From Candidatus Poseidoniaceae archaeon (lineage in GTDB: Archaea; Thermoplasmatota; Poseidoniia; Poseidoniales; Poseidoniaceae), in the NCBI GenBank assembly GCA_013329295.1, contig DUKP01000141.1, positions 1 through 6,594 of the forward strand: DNA of 6,594 bases. Direction: 5' to 3'. A program made the position numbers and the translations under genes. How positions within the stretch are numbered: the stretch's first letter is position 1; each line of letters starts with the position of its first letter. A model generated the notes under the pieces. The model worked only from the letters and a program-made list of their open reading frames with translations, had not been told where the DNA came from and made no database searches. Below, piece after piece: positions 4,410-6,594 of this stretch.

Positions 4410-6161
4410 CTGAGTAAAAATCAGCACCCTAAGTGGGTCATTCCTATTCAATGGATGACGATAATTGGTTTTTGTTTACTGACAATCGTTCCACTAATTT
4501 ATGCAATTCATCGGCTAACCTCAGTTACTGATTTGACTATTGTTCAAGCATTGAGCAACTTCTTTTCTGATGACGATACACTACGAGCGTTGAAATTTAC
4601 GCTCTTAGAAGCAACCATCTCAACTGTCTTCACGTTACTAATTGGCTTACCAGTAGCATGGTATTTGGGTAAATATCGTTGGAAAAACATTAGAGTCATT
4701 AGAGCCTTACTATCAGTACCTTTTGTCACACCTTCAATTGTAGTGGCAATGGGCTTTTTGATGCTGATTGATCCAGGTGGAATATTAGACACAATTGGTA
4801 TTGATTTACGATTGGAAACTGGCATTATTGGCGATATTGCACATCATACTGGCTGGATTAATCCTGGTCATTTTATTGCTTTAATTGCTGCTCATGTCTG
4901 GTTTAATCTCTCCCTTGTAATGCGATTTATCGAACCAACCTTGTCGACGATGAATAATTCATGGGAAGAGCAAATGAGGTTTTTACCAGCTGGTAAAACA
5001 GCATTTAGACGTTTCAAAAATTTGTGGCTGCCAATCCTATGGCCTGCTGCTATGTGTGCTGCATGCTTATGTTTCATATTCTCATTTAGTTCATTTGCCC
5101 TAATCAAGTGGCTAACTCCTAATCAAGATAATCTTGAAACCTTGATGGCAAAATCGGGAGGTTCTGCAGGGATTTATGGCTACAGAATTGATACAAGTGA
5201 GATTGTCCTTGCCACTTCAATCGTTCAACTAATCATTCTTTCATTAGCGATTATTATTACTGCCAGAATACAGAAGAAACACTCCATTATGCATTCAATA
5301 ATTACTGAAAATTCTCTTGCAGTTAGCAAACCTAACCCCTCTAATATGGCAAAGATAACGATAACTTCTGCAGTAATCTATGCTTTACTACCATTGTTGC
5401 TTGTTGGAATTTCATCGCTAAGAATTAGAGATGCTACTGACCAGGGATATTATTTTTCAACTATCGCATGGCAAGAAGCATGGCAAGGAAATTATTCGTC
5501 AACTGCAATACCTGATGCCCTTTACAATTCGCTAATATACTGTCTAATCACACTTGCAGTTGCGCTCCCTGTTGGCTACATCATTTCATCCTGTATTGCA
5601 CGTTTGGAGAAAGAAAATAATCACAATATTGCAAAGATAGTTGAATTCTTAACAATGGTTCCTCTTGCATTATCTGCTGTAATGATCGGACTTGGAATTC
5701 TAATTGGTTTACTAAAATGGGCACCTTCATTGTTTTCTTGGATTCTCATCCCTGCTATACCTCATATAATCATTACAACTCCGTTTGTGATTAGAATTTT
5801 ATTGCCTGCTATACGGTCTCTAGAACCAGAGTATCATGAACAAGCGCAACTACTCGGACTTTCACCAATTAAAGCATGGTGGCATGCTAGAATCGCATTG
5901 CTTAGGGCTCCAATAGTAGTTTCTGCTGCTTTAACTATGGCATTTTCACTCGGTGAGTTTGGAGCCTCATGGATATTGATTAGGTCTGGTTCATGGGATA
6001 GTTTATCGGTATTGGTTGACCAACTAATGGGACAACCTAAGTTTGACCCATTGATTCAACCAATGGCTATGGCAGCAGCAACTACCCTAATGGTACTGAC
6101 ATTTATCCTGTTTTTGATTGCTGAAAGATTTCGCCATAGTGAGGAAGGAAGTGGTTTTTGA
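4410..6161 (+). CDS. thiP: Thiamine ABC transporter permease, fused two-domain form
   Basis: An integral membrane permease that carries the ThiB-bound substrate across the cytoplasmic membrane, powered by ThiQ. From the CTG at 4410 it has 583 residues; E. coli ThiP has 536. It contains two homologous halves of about six membrane segments each (roughly 16-35, 60-85, 98-120, 152-172, 206-232, 262-285; then 316-336, 370-395, 410-435, 442-465, 499-523, 550-571), joined by a polar linker near 286-315. Each half carries an EAA coupling loop for the ATPase: around residues 186-208 with Gly195, and around 477-497 with Gly483. Start choice: an in-frame TGA at 4401-4403 limits extension, and a perfect ribosome binding site points to CTG 4407 or 4410. 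The extra tail (Lys3, His6-Pro7-Lys8-Trp9) resembles the RRQPLIPGW tail of E. coli ThiP; starting at ATG 4455 would remove it and begin inside the first helix. The last base of its stop is the first base of thiQ. FbpB-type iron permeases are related. Confidence 0.86.
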   Translation: MSKNQHPKWVIPIQWMTIIGFCLLTIVPLIYAIHRLTSVTDLTIVQALSNFFSDDDTLRALKFTLLEATISTVFTLLIGLPVAWYLGKYRWKNIRVIRALLSVPFVTPSIVVAMGFLMLIDPGGILDTIGIDLRLETGIIGDIAHHTGWINPGHFIALIAAHVWFNLSLVMRFIEPTLSTMNNSWEEQMRFLPAGKTAFRRFKNLWLPILWPAAMCAACLCFIFSFSSFALIKWLTPNQDNLETLMAKSGGSAGIYGYRIDTSEIVLATSIVQLIILSLAIIITARIQKKHSIMHSIITENSLAVSKPNPSNMAKITITSAVIYALLPLLLVGISSLRIRDATDQGYYFSTIAWQEAWQGNYSSTAIPDALYNSLIYCLITLAVALPVGYIISSCIARLEKENNHNIAKIVEFLTMVPLALSAVMIGLGILIGLLKWAPSLFSWILIPAIPHIIITTPFVIRILLPAIRSLEPEYHEQAQLLGLSPIKAWWHARIALLRAPIVVSAALTMAFSLGEFGASWILIRSGSWDSLSVLVDQLMGQPKFDPLIQPMAMAAATTLMVLTFILFLIAERFRHSEEGSGF

Positions 6162-6594
6162 TGAATGATGAAGTTATTGTGAAGATTGAAATTGGAAAGA
6201 AGGTTTTTGGAGATAAGACAATCTTTTCTAACTTAGAATTATCAATTTCAAAGGGAGAAATTGTGTCAATATTTGGCTCAAGCGGATGTGGAAAAACCAC
6301 TCTATTGCGTATGATTTCTGGTCTTGAAAGCACACATGATGGTGAGATCATATTCGATGAAAAAAGTACTGATAATATTGGATTCATTTTCCAAAAGCCG
6401 GTACTTTACCCCCATTTGAATGTTGGAAAAAATATTCTCCTTGGAGTAAATAAGAAGTTGTCAAAGCAAGAGAAAATAACAACCATTGAAAGTTCTCTTG
6501 AATTAGTTAATTTATCAGGCTATGCAGAACGGAAAGTCACCACTTTATCAGGAGGAGAAGCGCAAAGAGTTGTATTAGCAAGAGCATTGTTAGC
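6161..6594 (+). CDS. thiQ: Thiamine ABC transporter ATP-binding protein (N-terminal part, runs off window)
   Basis: The ATPase subunit sits on the cytoplasmic face of ThiP and drives import by ATP binding and hydrolysis. Only 144 full codons fall in the window; ThiQ-like proteins are usually about 210-240 residues. Visible are the Walker A motif GSSGCGKT (39-46), the Q-loop FIFQ with Gln78 followed by KPVLYPHLNV (79-88), and the ABC signature LSGGEAQR (129-136) followed by VVLARALL (137-144). Walker B and the H-loop would lie just beyond the edge. The spacing of Walker A to signature (about 83 residues) is short, as in compact importers of the ThiQ/FbpC type. ATG 6161 overlaps the thiP TGA by one base; GAGGAAGGAAG (6141-6151) is a plausible ribosome binding site. 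The sequence alone says 'ABC importer ATPase'; the thiamine role rests on its place after thiB and thiP. Confidence 0.88.
   Translation, partial: MNDEVIVKIEIGKKVFGDKTIFSNLELSISKGEIVSIFGSSGCGKTTLLRMISGLESTHDGEIIFDEKSTDNIGFIFQKPVLYPHLNVGKNILLGVNKKLSKQEKITTIESSLELVNLSGYAERKVTTLSGGEAQRVVLARALL

Noticed and set aside
4455..4457. ATG 4455 as the thiP start
   Set aside because: No ribosome binding site lies at proper distance and it would cut off the N-terminal tail; it remains the fallback if CTG initiation is disproved.

Overview
The window is AT-rich and looks archaeal, most likely a marine euryarchaeote such as Marine Group II/Poseidoniales or a relative. The strongest argument is the regulator at 2436-3308, which joins a DNA-binding helix-turn-helix to a ThiN (archaeal thiamine-phosphate synthase-like) domain, an arrangement known from archaea. 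Supporting signs are the perfect GAGGTGAT ribosome binding site in front of thiP, the acidic surface lipoprotein and tightly overlapping genes. TGA is used as an ordinary stop, so the code is standard. The taxonomic placement below 'archaeon' is inference.

Layout. Two transcription units diverge from a gene-free region of about 320 bases (2113-2435). To the left, on the minus strand, lie a pyridoxal-phosphate decarboxylase of the glutamate/cysteine-sulfinate decarboxylase clade (2112-685) and, 39 bases downstream, the first 215 codons of gcvT (645-1, running off the window). To the right, on the plus strand, lies a compact four-gene operon: thiR (ThiN-domain regulator), thiB (thiamine-binding lipoprotein), thiP (two-domain permease) and thiQ (ATPase, cut by the window end after 144 codons). 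thiR and thiB overlap by 11 bases. The thiP ribosome binding site overlaps the thiB stop, and thiP and thiQ share one base.

How the genes work together. ThiB should capture thiamine (or a thiamine phosphate or precursor) outside the membrane, ThiP should carry it across, and ThiQ should supply ATP hydrolysis. ThiR, first in the same operon, is well placed to sense thiamine phosphates through its ThiN domain and control its own operon. The intergenic region holds several dyad symmetries that are candidate operators, the best being GTGAAA-N7-TTTCAC with partly matching flanks (2331-2355). The decarboxylase-gcvT pair is amino-acid metabolism with no clear link to thiamine; the decarboxylase substrate is unresolved.

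Most notable: the thiR-thiBPQ operon itself, the regulator's retention of the Arg/His pair linked to ThiN catalysis, a probable CTG start codon for thiP, and the ordered repeats in the divergent promoter region. No RNA gene, mobile element, CRISPR array or clear intrinsic terminator was seen.
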